64,000 nucleotides of DNA from Paludibacteraceae bacterium (lineage in GTDB: Bacteria; Bacteroidota; Bacteroidia; Bacteroidales; Paludibacteraceae), in contig JAKSNW010000003.1 of the NCBI GenBank assembly GCA_024405895.1, forward strand, positions 42,326 through 106,325. The letters are read 5' to 3'. A program made the position numbers and the translations under genes. Under the pieces are notes generated by a model. The model searched no databases. It worked only from the letters and a program-made list of their open reading frames with translations, and was not told the DNA's origin. Below are positions 10,265 to 20,089 of the stretch, in pieces (the stretch's first letter is position 1; every line of letters starts with the position of its first letter).

Positions 10265-11173
10265 ATGGCACACAAGATTCGTCCAAGCAAAACTCTCTTT
10301 ATTATTCTGGTTCTCGCAGCATTCTGCGGAGCCGATTTGCTGCAAATCACCGACCCTCTGTTCACCGGTTTCATGATTTGTTTGCCTGTGGTTATTCTCG
10401 GCGGTCTGATTTATTTCCACGATGAAAACCGTGAGCCATTCCGACAAGTGCTTCGTGTTTTTGCCCTCGGCATGCTATCCGTTCCGCTTACTCTCGGCAT
10501 CCATTACGCCATCAAATTGACGGGTCTCGACCTCGTCTCCACGCCATTCCGTCAAGCATTTTTCTCTGCAGCCATGATCGAGGAGTTTTCCAAACTCTGC
10601 ATTTTCATGTGGGTAGTATGGCGTATGAAAGATTTTGACGAGCCTTTCGATGCCATGGTATATGCTTGTTTCATTGCACTTGGTTTTGCTTTTGTCGAAA
10701 ACATTCTCTATGTAGCCAAAGGCGATATCTCAGTAGCATTCATGCGTGCTGTCTTTGCCGTTCCCGGCCATTTCTTCGATGGCATGATTATGGGTTATTT
10801 CTTAGCAAAGGCACGATTCGGCAGAAATCCAAACATGAAGATTCCGTTCATCATCATCGGTTTGCTCGCAGCCATCATAGCACACGGAACCTACGACTTC
10901 ATCCTAATGTATTCAAGCACACTGAACAATTCGTTCAGTTATGTCCTCACGGGTGTTTTCATTGTCTTCGACTACAAACTCTGGGGCTTCTCACTCAATC
11001 TTTTGAATAAACTTCAAGATCAAAACGCGACCTTTCACACACAACAAGTCGAACCTATTTCCGAAGAAACGAGTGCAGAAGAGACGAAAGACAACGTGTT
11101 ATTTACGCCACAAGGCAGGAGTGAGGATAATCAGGAAGGTGAAGATTTCCAATCTACCGATCAGCATCAGTAA
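10265..11173 (+). CDS. PrsW-family intramembrane metalloprotease
   Basis: 302 residues from ATG 10265; the reading frame upstream overlaps the promoter region, so the longer start is unlikely. Eight or so hydrophobic segments fill residues 10-250. The family motifs are present: IEEFSKL (EExxK), then FVENILYV, VPGHFFDGMIMGYFLAKAR and HGTYDF, with Glu and His residues expected at the active site. Relatives cut membrane-bound anti-sigma factors, but no such substrate gene is adjacent. The last 50 residues are polar and acidic. The 3' end overlaps the convergent trkH by 75 bases. Confidence 0.88.
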   Translation: MAHKIRPSKTLFIILVLAAFCGADLLQITDPLFTGFMICLPVVILGGLIYFHDENREPFRQVLRVFALGMLSVPLTLGIHYAIKLTGLDLVSTPFRQAFFSAAMIEEFSKLCIFMWVVWRMKDFDEPFDAMVYACFIALGFAFVENILYVAKGDISVAFMRAVFAVPGHFFDGMIMGYFLAKARFGRNPNMKIPFIIIGLLAAIIAHGTYDFILMYSSTLNNSFSYVLTGVFIVFDYKLWGFSLNLLNKLQDQNATFHTQQVEPISEETSAEETKDNVLFTPQGRSEDNQEGEDFQSTDQHQ

Positions 11174-12589
11174 CATCATCACCCATTTGGAGAAATCGGG
11201 CAAGGTATCAAAAGAGAAGACTGGACCGAACTGACCGACACTCGGACCGGCATTGGAGATTGCCGAGATGGAATTACAGAGTGCCTCAAGTGGTTCTACG
11301 TTATTGGCTACCATAAGGAAAGCACCAAAGAGCATGATGCCAAGATAGAACACGAAGAAGTTGTGTGTGACACGAATCAGTTTGGTGTCCAACGGGTGCT
11401 TATTGATAGTGATAGGGATGACAGCATTCGGATGGATGCGTTGTTTCATCTCTCCCAATGCCAGTTTGCCAACCACCAAGATACGTGCTACTTTCATACC
11501 GCCGGCAGTAGAGCCCGCAGAACCACCAATCACCATCAACAAGAAGACGAGAATCATCCATACGATAGGATGCCAATTGAGGTAGTCGAAGCTACTCAAA
11601 CCGGTCGAGGTCATCGTAGAGGTGACTTGGAAGAGAACATGACGGAAGTTACGTTCTACATCGCCAAGAGAATGAACTGCAGAGAGTTCATTACCCGGAA
11701 TGATGCATACTATAATGGTAAGCAGCACGGTAGCAATGCCCATAAAGACAAGATAAGCCCGCAACTCTTCATCTTGGAACGATTTCTTGAATTCTCCACG
11801 GAACATCATCCAGAACAGCAGCACAAAGCTGACACCCGATACTACCATATAAAAGACAGTAACGTATTCTATCATCGGAGAATTCCAATAAGCAAGGCTT
11901 GACTGTTTGGTTGAGAAGCCGCCCGAGGAGACGGTAGTCAGAGCATGACATACGGCATCAAAGAACGACATGCCACAGACCCATAACGAGAGAATAGCAG
12001 CTATGGTAATAACCAGATAGACACGCACCAAACGGCGTCCGGTATCTCTTAGTCGAGGTGCTACTTTCTTATAGGTAAATCCAGACATCTCAGCCATATA
12101 GAGCTGTTTGCCAGAACTGATGAAAGGCAACACAACCAATGACAAGACAACTACGCCCAAACCGCCAATCCACTGCATGATACTACGCCAGAGAAGGAGT
12201 CCATGAGGCAGTTCTTCTATATTATTTAATATAGTGCTACCAGTCGTTGTCAAGCCAGAGACAGTCTCAAACATCGCATTGGTGAAGTCAGGTATCGCCT
12301 TGCTCAACCAAAACGGCAACATACCGAAAAGAGACATTACCAACCAAATGAGCATCACGATGATATGACTCTCACGAGGACCCATGTTACTCATGGAACC
12401 CTTACCAATGAGCACCATAGAACCTCCCACCAAAACAGTGATGCCGGTTGAGAGAAAGAGCGGTTGCCAGTCGTATTCAAGATAGCAAAGACTAACCAGC
12501 GAAGCAACCAGCAAGAGGGCTGCCTCGAAGAGAATCAACATGCCCGTGATACGGGACACCAATTTCCAGTTGATTAGCCTTGTTACCAT
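11099..12589 (-). CDS. trkH: Trk/Ktr potassium uptake protein TrkH
   Basis: 496 residues from ATG 12589; a TTG two codons upstream lies directly after the trkA stop. Multi-pass membrane protein with four selectivity-filter-like loops: SGLTTTGSTILN, TTVSSGGFSTKQSS, STMTSTGLSSFDYL and SAISNAGPSVGQFGP. These are the P-loops of the SKT family. It moves K+ inward and is gated by TrkA, encoded immediately upstream. The final 75 bases are also the 3' end of the opposite PrsW-like gene. Confidence 0.95.
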   Translation of the reverse strand: MVTRLINWKLVSRITGMLILFEAALLLVASLVSLCYLEYDWQPLFLSTGITVLVGGSMVLIGKGSMSNMGPRESHIIVMLIWLVMSLFGMLPFWLSKAIPDFTNAMFETVSGLTTTGSTILNNIEELPHGLLLWRSIMQWIGGLGVVVLSLVVLPFISSGKQLYMAEMSGFTYKKVAPRLRDTGRRLVRVYLVITIAAILSLWVCGMSFFDAVCHALTTVSSGGFSTKQSSLAYWNSPMIEYVTVFYMVVSGVSFVLLFWMMFRGEFKKSFQDEELRAYLVFMGIATVLLTIIVCIIPGNELSAVHSLGDVERNFRHVLFQVTSTMTSTGLSSFDYLNWHPIVWMILVFLLMVIGGSAGSTAGGMKVARILVVGKLALGEMKQRIHPNAVIPITINKHPLDTKLIRVTHNFFVFYLGIMLFGAFLMVANNVEPLEALCNSISAISNAGPSVGQFGPVFSFDTLPDFSKWVMMLLMLIGRLEIFTFLIILTPALWRK

Positions 12590-12595
12590 AATCAA

Positions 12596-13927
12596 TTAAA
12601 AGAATTTCGCAATTTTACGCACACTATCCGCCATGCAGAAAACCACCACATGGTCGCCAGGAAGCACTACCGTACCACCGTTTACCACAAAGCCCTTACC
12701 ATCGCGCACAATACCGCCGATGTTGACATTTTCAGGCAAATGGAGGTCGCGGATACGTTTTGAGGTAATCTTATCGCCAGGCTTCACCATAAACTCTACG
12801 ACCTCGGCATCAGAATAGGTCAAACTCTGCACATCCAAGGCGTCATCATCGAGTGTAAGCTGATAGATACGACCGCCGGCAATCAGTTTCTTGTTGATGA
12901 TAGTGCCGATATCAAGGCTCTCTGCGAGGTCGATGTAGTCGAGATTCTCCACCTCAGCGATAGTCTTGCGGATACCGAATCGTTTAGCAGCCATACAGGC
13001 CATAACATTGGTCTCGGAGTTATTGGTGACAGCAATGAAGGCATCGCTATTCTCAATGCCCTCCTCTTTCAGAAGGTCGAGGTCGCGGCCATCACCATGA
13101 ATCACCATTGCCTGAGGCAGTTTAGGTGCTATGATGTCGCATTTATCGCGATCATTATCAATCACCTTGACGGTAAAGTCTTTATCCAGGCTCATCACAG
13201 TTTTCTGGGCAATACGGCTACCACCCATAATCATGATGGTCTTGATATCGAATGCCTCCTTGCCAGCCTCCTGACAAATGATGTCCAAGCTACCGTTAGG
13301 GCAGATGAAATAGACGATGTCGTTGGCAAGGATTTGGTCTGAGCCTTTAGGTATAAGTGTTTTGTTGTCACGTTTGACAGCAACGATACGATACGGTTTC
13401 TTATCAAAAAAGCCGGTCATGAACGGATGATTGAGGAAGGTGGCATTACTGCGTACCTTGACACAGGCAAGCTGCAACGCCTCATCTCCAAAGGAGCGAT
13501 ACTCACGCATCCAGCTTCGCTGAAGCGACTTCACAATCTCCAGGGCCGCCAAGGTCTCTGGATAGATGATAGAGTCGATGCCAAGTTTATGAAACACGTC
13601 TTTACTTGGCGAAAGGATATATTCGTAGTTGTTGACACGAGCCACGGTTTTCTCTGCGCCAAGGTTCTTCGCCAAGATAGCAGCCGTGGTATTGATGCTC
13701 TCCTCTGGCGTTACGGCAATGAAGAGTTCGCAACGGGTGATATCACATTCCATCAACGACTTAGGCGAAGTTGGAGAGCCCACAATGGTCTCGATATCAT
13801 AGCGCATGTCAAGATCTTCCAGACGCTCTTTTGCTTCGTCCACAAGCACTACTTCATGTTCTTCCGATGAGAGGCGTTTTGCCAGATAGCAACCAACCTC
13901 ACCAGCGCCAGCGATGATGATTCTCAT
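12596..13927 (-). CDS. trkA: Trk system potassium transporter regulatory subunit TrkA
   Basis: 443 residues with two RCK units: RCK_N starting [19 protein letters not shown] and a second starting near residue 230 ([17 protein letters not shown]), each followed by an RCK_C domain (for example [23 protein letters not shown]). It is a cytosolic, nucleotide-sensing ring that gates TrkH. Its start overlaps the dxs stop by 4 bases (13924-13927), so translation is probably coupled. Confidence 0.96.
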   Translation of the reverse strand: MRIIIAGAGEVGCYLAKRLSSEEHEVVLVDEAKERLEDLDMRYDIETIVGSPTSPKSLMECDITRCELFIAVTPEESINTTAAILAKNLGAEKTVARVNNYEYILSPSKDVFHKLGIDSIIYPETLAALEIVKSLQRSWMREYRSFGDEALQLACVKVRSNATFLNHPFMTGFFDKKPYRIVAVKRDNKTLIPKGSDQILANDIVYFICPNGSLDIICQEAGKEAFDIKTIMIMGGSRIAQKTVMSLDKDFTVKVIDNDRDKCDIIAPKLPQAMVIHGDGRDLDLLKEEGIENSDAFIAVTNNSETNVMACMAAKRFGIRKTIAEVENLDYIDLAESLDIGTIINKKLIAGGRIYQLTLDDDALDVQSLTYSDAEVVEFMVKPGDKITSKRIRDLHLPENVNIGGIVRDGKGFVVNGGTVVLPGDHVVVFCMADSVRKIAKFF

Positions 13928-15822
13928 GACTTCAACTGTTTGATATGTTCAACGAATGTATTGGCCATGCTTTCTGCGTCCAAGCCGAGCATCTGGAAGA
14001 GTTCGGCCTGAGTGCCGTGCTCTACGAAGTGGTCGGGCAAGCCCAGACGGACGACCTTGATGCCAGGGAAGTGTTCGCAGACGTATTCGGCTACGGCACT
14101 GCCCAATCCGCCGAGCACGGTGCCGTCTTCTACGGTGAAGAGGAGGCGGTGGTGTTGGCAGACTTCCTGCAGCAGTTCTTCGTCGAGAGGCTTGAGGAAA
14201 CGCATATTATAATGTGCAATGGTCATTTCGCCATTGCTCTGCTCTACTTGCTGAATGGCTTTGGCAGCATGGTTGCCCAAGGTGCCGAGCGAGAGTACGG
14301 CAGCCGAAGCGCCGTCTTTCAGTTTCACGCCTTTGCCGACAGCCATTTCGTGCATCTCATTGCGCCAATCTACAAGGACGCCCTTGCCACGAGGGTAACG
14401 GATGACGAATGGTCCGTGGTTCTCTTTCTGGGCAGTGAACATCATGTCTCGCAGTTCGTGTTCGTTCATTGGAGCAGCCACGGTGAGATGAGGCACACAG
14501 CGGAAATAGGCGAGGTCGAAGGCTCCCTGGTGGGTGGCTCCGTCGCTGCCAACGAGTCCGGCACGGTCGAGGCACATGATGACAGGCAACTGCTGGAGAG
14601 CCACGTCGTGGATTACGTTGTCGTAAGCACGCTGCATGAAGCTAGAGTAGATGTTACAGAACGGAACGAGTCCCTCTTTAGCCAAGCCGGCAGAGAAGGT
14701 GACGGCATGTCCTTCGGCAATGCCAACGTCGAAGACGCGCTTTGGCATCGCTTTCATCATGATATTCATGGAGCAGCCGGAAGGCATGGCAGGGGTGATG
14801 CCTACGATTTTCTCGTTCTGACGCGCCAACTCGAAGAGTGTCTCACCAAAGACATTCTGGAACAGCGGTGGCTGGTTCTCCTCTTTCTTCTTGAGTCGTT
14901 CGCCAGTGATAGGGTCAAACTGTCCGGGAGCATGCCAGGTGGTCACCTCTTTCTCGGCTGGTGCATAACCCTTGCCTTTCTTGGTGAGGATATGGAGCAC
15001 CTTCGGACCGTGGTGGTTCTTCAACTCCTGAAGCACCTGCACGAGGTTTTCGACGTTGTGGCCGTCAACTGGACCGAAGTAACGGATGTTCAACCCCTCG
15101 AAAATGTTGTTGCCCTCGTTGGTACGGAGCGACTTGAGTGAGTTGTTGAAACGGATGAGTTTCTTGCGTCCGCCTTCGTCGATGAGGTGCATTTTGTGCA
15201 TTGCCTGATAGATCTGATGGCGAACGTGGTTGTATGTCTTTGAGGTGTGTATGCCACTGAGGAACTCATTCATGCCGCCTTTGATGGGGTCGATAGCCAT
15301 CTGGTTGTCGTTGAGCACAATGAGGAGGTTGTTAGGGCTGATGGTGACGTTGTTCAGTCCCTCGAATGCCAAGCCGCCGGTCATGGCGCCGTCACCGATG
15401 ACAGCCACTACATTGCGGTCTTCGCCTTTGAGACAGGAAGCCACAGAGAGACCCAATGCAGCCGAGATGGAGGTGGAGGAGTGACCAGTAGAGAAGGCAT
15501 CGTATTCACTCTCTTTGATGCTTGGAAAGCCACTCAGTCCATGGAATTGTCGGTTGGTATGGAAGCGTTCGCGACGGCCCGTGAGGATCTTATGGGCATA
15601 GGCTTGGTGGCCTACGTCCCACACGATGCGGTCTTCCGGGGTGTCGAACACGTAGTGTAAGGCTACGGTCAGTTCTATCACGCCGAGGCTTGAACCGAGG
15701 TGTCCAGGGTTCTGGGCGCATTGGTCGATGACGAACTGTCGGAGTTCCGTGCAGAGTTGCGGCAACTGTTCAGTAGGCAGTTGTCGAAGGTCGGCAGGGA
15801 TATTTATTTTCTCTAATATCAC
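13924..15822 (-). CDS. dxs: 1-deoxy-D-xylulose-5-phosphate synthase
   Basis: 632 residues, full length. It makes DXP from pyruvate and glyceraldehyde 3-phosphate, the first step of the MEP isoprenoid pathway and also a source for thiamine and pyridoxal. Motifs: [47 protein letters not shown], the thiamine diphosphate motif [16 protein letters not shown]...NDN, and the C-terminal transketolase domain ([42 protein letters not shown]). The frame starts with GTG at 15822 and has no nearby ATG. First gene of dxs-trkA-trkH. Confidence 0.97.
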   Translation of the reverse strand: MILEKINIPADLRQLPTEQLPQLCTELRQFVIDQCAQNPGHLGSSLGVIELTVALHYVFDTPEDRIVWDVGHQAYAHKILTGRRERFHTNRQFHGLSGFPSIKESEYDAFSTGHSSTSISAALGLSVASCLKGEDRNVVAVIGDGAMTGGLAFEGLNNVTISPNNLLIVLNDNQMAIDPIKGGMNEFLSGIHTSKTYNHVRHQIYQAMHKMHLIDEGGRKKLIRFNNSLKSLRTNEGNNIFEGLNIRYFGPVDGHNVENLVQVLQELKNHHGPKVLHILTKKGKGYAPAEKEVTTWHAPGQFDPITGERLKKKEENQPPLFQNVFGETLFELARQNEKIVGITPAMPSGCSMNIMMKAMPKRVFDVGIAEGHAVTFSAGLAKEGLVPFCNIYSSFMQRAYDNVIHDVALQQLPVIMCLDRAGLVGSDGATHQGAFDLAYFRCVPHLTVAAPMNEHELRDMMFTAQKENHGPFVIRYPRGKGVLVDWRNEMHEMAVGKGVKLKDGASAAVLSLGTLGNHAAKAIQQVEQSNGEMTIAHYNMRFLKPLDEELLQEVCQHHRLLFTVEDGTVLGGLGSAVAEYVCEHFPGIKVVRLGLPDHFVEHGTQAELFQMLGLDAESMANTFVEHIKQLKS

Positions 15823-15892
15823 AATTATCAGCGTTTAGCATTGGGCATCAAGGCGCACTCGCCTACTAACCCAATTTCAATTTTTCAACTTG

Positions 15893-15924
15893 CAAAAGTA
15901 CTCGTTTTTGGTGAGAAAAACAAG
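15893..15924 (-). promoter_or_regulatory. Promoter of dxs-trkA-trkH
   Basis: On the minus strand CTTG (15921-15924), 20 bases, then TACTTTTG (15893-15900). It lies about 70 bases upstream of the dxs GTG. Confidence 0.65.
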
Positions 15925-17000
15925 TTGGAGGCACAAAAAAGAGAGTTTCGAACTGGAGGCCGAACATTTTGTCGGGACAAAAAGCCCTTTCGGCAACCAA
16001 GGTGGTCCATTCTGCATTCGGAAATCGTATCGCGGAAGGGGGAAATGTCGACTTGAAGCGATTTTTTCTGTGAGATTTTGTAGGATTTAGGTATTGTTTT
16101 TGGTATTATCAGCGCAAAAACGAGGGTTTCGGAGCGGCTTTTGGGAGTCTTTCAAGTAGTTTTTCGGCTGTCAACCGGCAAGAAAGACCTACTTTCTGCG
16201 AACTATTCTCGGCGATCAGACAGAAGATTTTTCTCAGAGGAATTTTAGAGAAATCGTTTAGAGAATTCAAGAGGATCGAAGAGTATTTGAGAGAGGATTG
16301 AAGAAGAGTTGAAAGGGGGAAGGAGTTCCTCTGGTGCCCTCTGCAACCTTATAAAACACACAGTCCACCTCCTCAAAAACGCGCTAACCTTGCCTCAAAA
16401 CCATCAGCCGAGGCACTATTTTGAGCAATCCATGCATTTTTTGCGAAACAGAAAAACAACGAGAACGACCACTCTGCCCCCTACAGAGAAGCCCTCAAAC
16501 AACAAAAGCACCCCCTTTTCGAGGCAAAAAACAAGGGGTTTTTCCCTCTTTTGCTTCATAGAAAAGAATTTGCTTAGGAAGAAAAGATATCGTAAGTCAT
16601 TGTGTCTAAAAATTTTAAGTTCTTTAGCATCAGAAATTACTCTCACCTCTCACCATCTCACGAACTTTTTTGAGGGGTATCTATTTTGCTTCCTCTCTCT
16701 CTTTTTATAATAATATATTAATATATAATTAGTTATATAATAAATAAGAAGAGAAGAAGAGAGATAGGGTACCTCTTTTTTGTTGGTGAGAGCGTGAGAG
16801 GTGTGAGTTAAAACGATTTTAACATTAGAGACTGAGTGTTTTTCCTACCAAGCCAATCTCACCGCCACCCTGAGGCTGTATAGATAGAATTCTCTTCTAA
16901 GCCATTCTAACAGCGGTTCGGCATACCCAAGCAAGCCACACCTTGCACTGAATCTCCCTACCAAGCCCCATATTTTTCGCGCAAAAAAGAGGAGCGAAAA
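15925..17000. other. Long non-coding region between dxs and the ABM-domain gene
   Basis: More than 1 kb without a credible gene; the open frames here are short, of biased composition and lack family-like motifs. The part from 16240 to 16320 is very rich in GA (repeated GAGA/GAAG), and the part from 16440 to 16560 in AAAACAA-type runs. It contains the palindrome at 16639-16808. It may be decayed coding DNA, but I could not recognise a gene. Confidence 0.5.
16639..16808. repeat. Large imperfect palindrome with AT-rich centre
   Basis: Left arm from 16639 (ACTCTCACCTCTCAC, then TCTCAC) and right arm ending at 16808 (GTGAGAG...GTGAGAGGTGTGAGT) are near reverse complements over about 35 bases. Inside are an opposed T6 run (left) and T6 run (right), GA/CT-rich blocks, and a centre of about 45 bases that is almost pure A+T (16702-16746). 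The whole is about 170 bases. Function unknown. Confidence 0.7.
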
Positions 17001-17032
17001 TTTGGTTAAACGGCAAGAAATTAGTATATTTG
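17001..17032 (+). promoter_or_regulatory. Promoter of the ABM-domain gene and dipeptidase
   Basis: TTTG (17001-17004), exactly 20 bases, TATATTTG (17025-17032): a full match to the Bacteroidetes consensus, 35 bases before the ATG at 17068. Confidence 0.8.
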
Positions 17033-17067
17033 CACTACGAAAATCAAACAACAAAAACATACCGATT

Positions 17068-17343
17068 ATGCTTAGACTCAACTGTTTTTTCCAAGCCAAG
17101 AAAGGCAAATATCAAGAAGCTTTAGAGACCGCCATCGCCCTCGTGGCTGAAAGTCAACGTCAGGAAGGCTGCATCGCCTACGACGTGTTCGAAAGCGGCA
17201 CCCGCAAGGACGTGTTCATGATCTGCGAGACTTGGGCAGACCAAGCCACACTGGACGCTCACTCCGCCTCAGCACCATTCCAGGAACTCGTGCCTAAGAT
17301 GCACGCTTGCGGCGAGATGAAAGTAGAGAAATTTGAGTTTTAA
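17068..17343 (+). CDS. Antibiotic biosynthesis monooxygenase (ABM) domain protein, YgiN-like
   Basis: 91 residues from ATG 17068; the frame upstream runs through the promoter, so this start is well supported. One dimeric alpha/beta ABM domain: MLRLNCFFQAKKGKYQEALETA, EGCIAYDVFESGTRKDVFMICETWADQATLDAHSAS (written here as separate motifs: EGCIAYDVFES and CETWADQATLDAHSAS), with the typical Trp and His of the quinol-monooxygenase group. Relatives act on quinols or other small molecules without a bound metal. A dipeptidase gene follows after 16 bases. The substrate is unknown. Confidence 0.85.
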   Translation: MLRLNCFFQAKKGKYQEALETAIALVAESQRQEGCIAYDVFESGTRKDVFMICETWADQATLDAHSASAPFQELVPKMHACGEMKVEKFEF

Positions 17344-17359
17344 TCCACCCCTACCGTAT

Positions 17360-18979
17360 ATGCTGAACAAAAGACTCAGTTTGCTGCTTTGCGCCCTCTG
17401 TGCGCTCGTCATGAACGCCATGGCACAGAACGTCATCGACCGCAATGACGACGGTCTGAAGCGCCTCTCATGCACCTCCATCATGGTGGGCAAGAACGCC
17501 TCAACAGACGGCTCCGTCATCACCTCACACACCTGCGACTCATGGTATCGCACATGGATGGAGATGGTACCTGCTGCCGACCACAAGAAGGGCGAGATGA
17601 TGACCATCTACGACGGCCGCATGCATACCCAAAGCGCTGCCGACAGCACAAAACTCTATAAGAAAGGGGAGATTCCACAGGTGGAGCATACCTTCCGCTT
17701 TCTCGACTCCTCCTACCCTTGCCTCAACGAGAAGCAGGTGGGCATCGGCGAGACTACCATCTCAGGCCGCGAGGAACTGCAGAACAAGAAGGGCATGTTC
17801 ATGGTGGAGGAACTCTGCCGCGTAGCACTCCAACGTGCCTCTACAGCCCGCGAAGCCATCCAGGTGATGGGCGAGATGGTGAAGAAATACGGTTATGGCG
17901 ACTCCGGCGAGTGCCTCACCGTGGCCGACAAAAATGAGGTATGGATCTTCGAGGTGTTCGGCGAAGGACCCGACAAAATCGGTGGCGTTTGGGCTGCCGT
18001 ACGTATCCCCGACGACGAGGTGGCTGTCTCCGCCAATATCAGCCGCATCTCAACCCTCAACCTCGACGACAAGGACCACTATATGGCTTCGGACAACGTA
18101 TTCTCTGTGGCCAAGAAGATGAAACTTTGGGACGGCAAGGAGCCATTCCGCTTCTGGAAGGCCTACAGCGGCTCCAACTACTTCGGCGAGGACAAGAACT
18201 ACTCTACCCGCGAGTTCTTCATTCTCTCAAGCCTTGCCCCTTCGCTCAATCTCAGCGATACGGTTCAGGAGTTGCCTCTGAGCGTGAAACCAGAGAAGAA
18301 GGTGTCGGCTAAGGATGTGATGCTGTTTCTCGGTTCTACCTACGAAGGCACACGCTTCAACCTCAGCGAACGCCTGAAAATCAAGAATCCGAAGTTCGAC
18401 AAGGATACTACCGGCACAGAGCCCGACAGCATCGTTTCGCCTGTTGCCAATCCATGGATGCGTCCCGACGAGATCAACATGTTCTATGCCTTGGGCGACA
18501 GCACGATGAAGAATATCCGCACGGTATCAGTGCCTTGGTCAGCCTATAGCACCGTCATCCAACTGCGCAACTGGCTGCCAGATGAGGTAGGCGGTGTGGC
18601 ATGGGTGCTGTTGGATAACCCAGGCGAGTCGCCACGATTCCCAATCTTCTGCGGCAACACCGAGTTGCCAAAGTTGCTGACCGTCTGCGGCAACCACTCC
18701 TATCGTGAGGATGCAGCCCTCTGGTACTACCGCAAAGCCAACCGTTTGGCTACAGTGAAATGGGGTACGATGAAGGACGATATCCTCAGTGCACGCGACT
18801 ATTTCATCGACAAGGGCTTTGCCGAGCTCCCTATGGTGGAGCAAAGGGTGAAGGGTCTGAATGCAGAAGAGGCAGCCAAGATACTGAACGGCTACACAGC
18901 CGACTTCTTCGGTGCCACCATCATGAAATGGATGGAACTGGAGCAGATCTTCTGGAAAAAGACCTGGACAGGTTTCTAA
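17360..18979 (+). CDS. Secreted dipeptidase, peptidase family C69
   Basis: 539 residues from ATG 17360, which begins a clear signal peptide (MLNKRLSLLLCALCALVMNA, cut near AMAQ). The family's nucleophile is Cys38 in RLSCTSIMVGKNASTDGS; in C69/PepD enzymes this Cys becomes the N-terminal nucleophile after processing. Further motifs are ISGREELQNKKGMFMVEEL and GDSGECLTVADKNEVWIFE. It probably releases amino acids from dipeptides in the periplasm. Expressed with the small ABM gene upstream and ended by a strong terminator. Confidence 0.93.
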   Translation: MLNKRLSLLLCALCALVMNAMAQNVIDRNDDGLKRLSCTSIMVGKNASTDGSVITSHTCDSWYRTWMEMVPAADHKKGEMMTIYDGRMHTQSAADSTKLYKKGEIPQVEHTFRFLDSSYPCLNEKQVGIGETTISGREELQNKKGMFMVEELCRVALQRASTAREAIQVMGEMVKKYGYGDSGECLTVADKNEVWIFEVFGEGPDKIGGVWAAVRIPDDEVAVSANISRISTLNLDDKDHYMASDNVFSVAKKMKLWDGKEPFRFWKAYSGSNYFGEDKNYSTREFFILSSLAPSLNLSDTVQELPLSVKPEKKVSAKDVMLFLGSTYEGTRFNLSERLKIKNPKFDKDTTGTEPDSIVSPVANPWMRPDEINMFYALGDSTMKNIRTVSVPWSAYSTVIQLRNWLPDEVGGVAWVLLDNPGESPRFPIFCGNTELPKLLTVCGNHSYREDAALWYYRKANRLATVKWGTMKDDILSARDYFIDKGFAELPMVEQRVKGLNAEEAAKILNGYTADFFGATIMKWMELEQIFWKKTWTGF

Positions 18980-19002
18980 CGATACATTATTATATTAGAT
19001 AG

Positions 19003-19040
19003 CAAAAAGAAGAGGCCTCTGAAATCAGAGACCTCTTTTT
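19003..19040. terminator. Bidirectional terminator between the dipeptidase and ilvE
   Basis: AGAGGCCTCTG (19010-19021 area) pairs with CAGAGACCTCT around a short AAAT loop. The stem is flanked by A5 on the left and T5 on the right, so it can end transcripts arriving from both convergent genes. Confidence 0.85.
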
Positions 19041-19060
19041 ATAGGTAGTAATCTAATCGA

Positions 19061-20089
19061 TTAGAGTTCTACTTCAGTGATCCAGCCGTGTTTGTCTTCA
19101 GCCTCACCGAGTTGGATAGCGCGGAGAGCGTTGTAGAGCATCAAAGACTTAGGACCTGGTTGGCCGTCTTTACCGAAAGTATAGCTCTTGCCAGTCTCTG
19201 GGTCGTCGATACGTGAGATAGGGCTGATAACAGCAGCTGTGCCGCAAGCACCTGCCTCGTCGAAGTCAACCAACTCGTCGATAGCGATTGGGCGACGCTC
19301 AACCTGCAAGCCGAGGTCTTCTGCCAACTGCATCAAGCTCTTGTTGGTGATAGATGGGAGGATAGAAGTGCTCTTTGGAGTAACGTATGTGTTGCCTTTG
19401 ATACCGAAGAAGTTGGCAGCACCAGCCTCGTCGATATATTTCTTCTCTTTAGCGTCGAGATAGAATTCGCAAGCATATTGACCACCGTGGCAAGCCTCAA
19501 CGTGAGCACGGAGAGAAGCAGCGTAGTTACCGCCTACTTTGTAGATACCGGTGCCGAGAGGAGCTGAACGGTCGTATTTGCGTGAGATAACGTATGGGTT
19601 AGCTTGGAAACCGCCTTTGAAGTATGGGCCAACTGGGGTTACGAATACTACGAAGAGATATTCGTCAGCTGGTTTTACGCCAACGGTGATACCTGTACCG
19701 AAGAGAACTGGACGGATGTAGAGAGAAGCGCCAGTCTCGTAAGGTGGGATGAAGCGAGCGTTGAGTTTAACGACTTTGAGGATAGCCTCTTCAAATTTGT
19801 CCAATGGGAGCTCAGGCATGCAGATGCCTTGGCATGAGCTTTGGAGACGTTTGCCGTTCTCCTCGAGACGGAAGATACGTACTTTACCGTCTTTGCCGCG
19901 GAAAGCTTTCAAACCTTCGAAAGCCTCTTGACCATAGTGGAGGCAAGAAGCAGCCATGTGAACGTTTACAGTAGCTTCTGAGCTTACTTCAATTTCACCC
20001 CATTTGCCGTTGCGATAGTAGCAACGAACGTTGTAGTCAGTTGGAACATAGCCAAAGCTAAGGCTGCTCCAATCGATTTCATTTGCCAT
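19061..20089 (-). CDS. ilvE: Branched-chain amino acid aminotransferase
   Basis: 342 residues, the fold-type IV PLP enzyme. Motifs: HYGQEAFEGLKAFRGKDGKVRIFR, PPYETGASLYIRPVLFGTG, GTGIYKVGGNYAAS with the probable PLP lysine, then IDEAGAANFFGI and DEAGACGTAAVISPI. It moves the amino group between glutamate and the keto acids of Val, Leu and Ile. The 3' end of wbqC overlaps its first 11 bases, so it may be co-transcribed with the glycan cluster upstream. Confidence 0.96.
   Translation of the reverse strand: MANEIDWSSLSFGYVPTDYNVRCYYRNGKWGEIEVSSEATVNVHMAASCLHYGQEAFEGLKAFRGKDGKVRIFRLEENGKRLQSSCQGICMPELPLDKFEEAILKVVKLNARFIPPYETGASLYIRPVLFGTGITVGVKPADEYLFVVFVTPVGPYFKGGFQANPYVISRKYDRSAPLGTGIYKVGGNYAASLRAHVEACHGGQYACEFYLDAKEKKYIDEAGAANFFGIKGNTYVTPKSTSILPSITNKSLMQLAEDLGLQVERRPIAIDELVDFDEAGACGTAAVISPISRIDDPETGKSYTFGKDGQPGPKSLMLYNALRAIQLGEAEDKHGWITEVEL

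Noticed and set aside
13945-15141. Long plus-strand open frame inside dxs
   Set aside because: It is a shadow of dxs; the composition (Val/His/Glu-rich) is that expected from an antisense frame.
16639-16808. Replication origin
   Set aside because: No DnaA-box cluster was seen and no dnaA, rpmH or gyrase genes are near; gene direction does not switch here in a consistent way.
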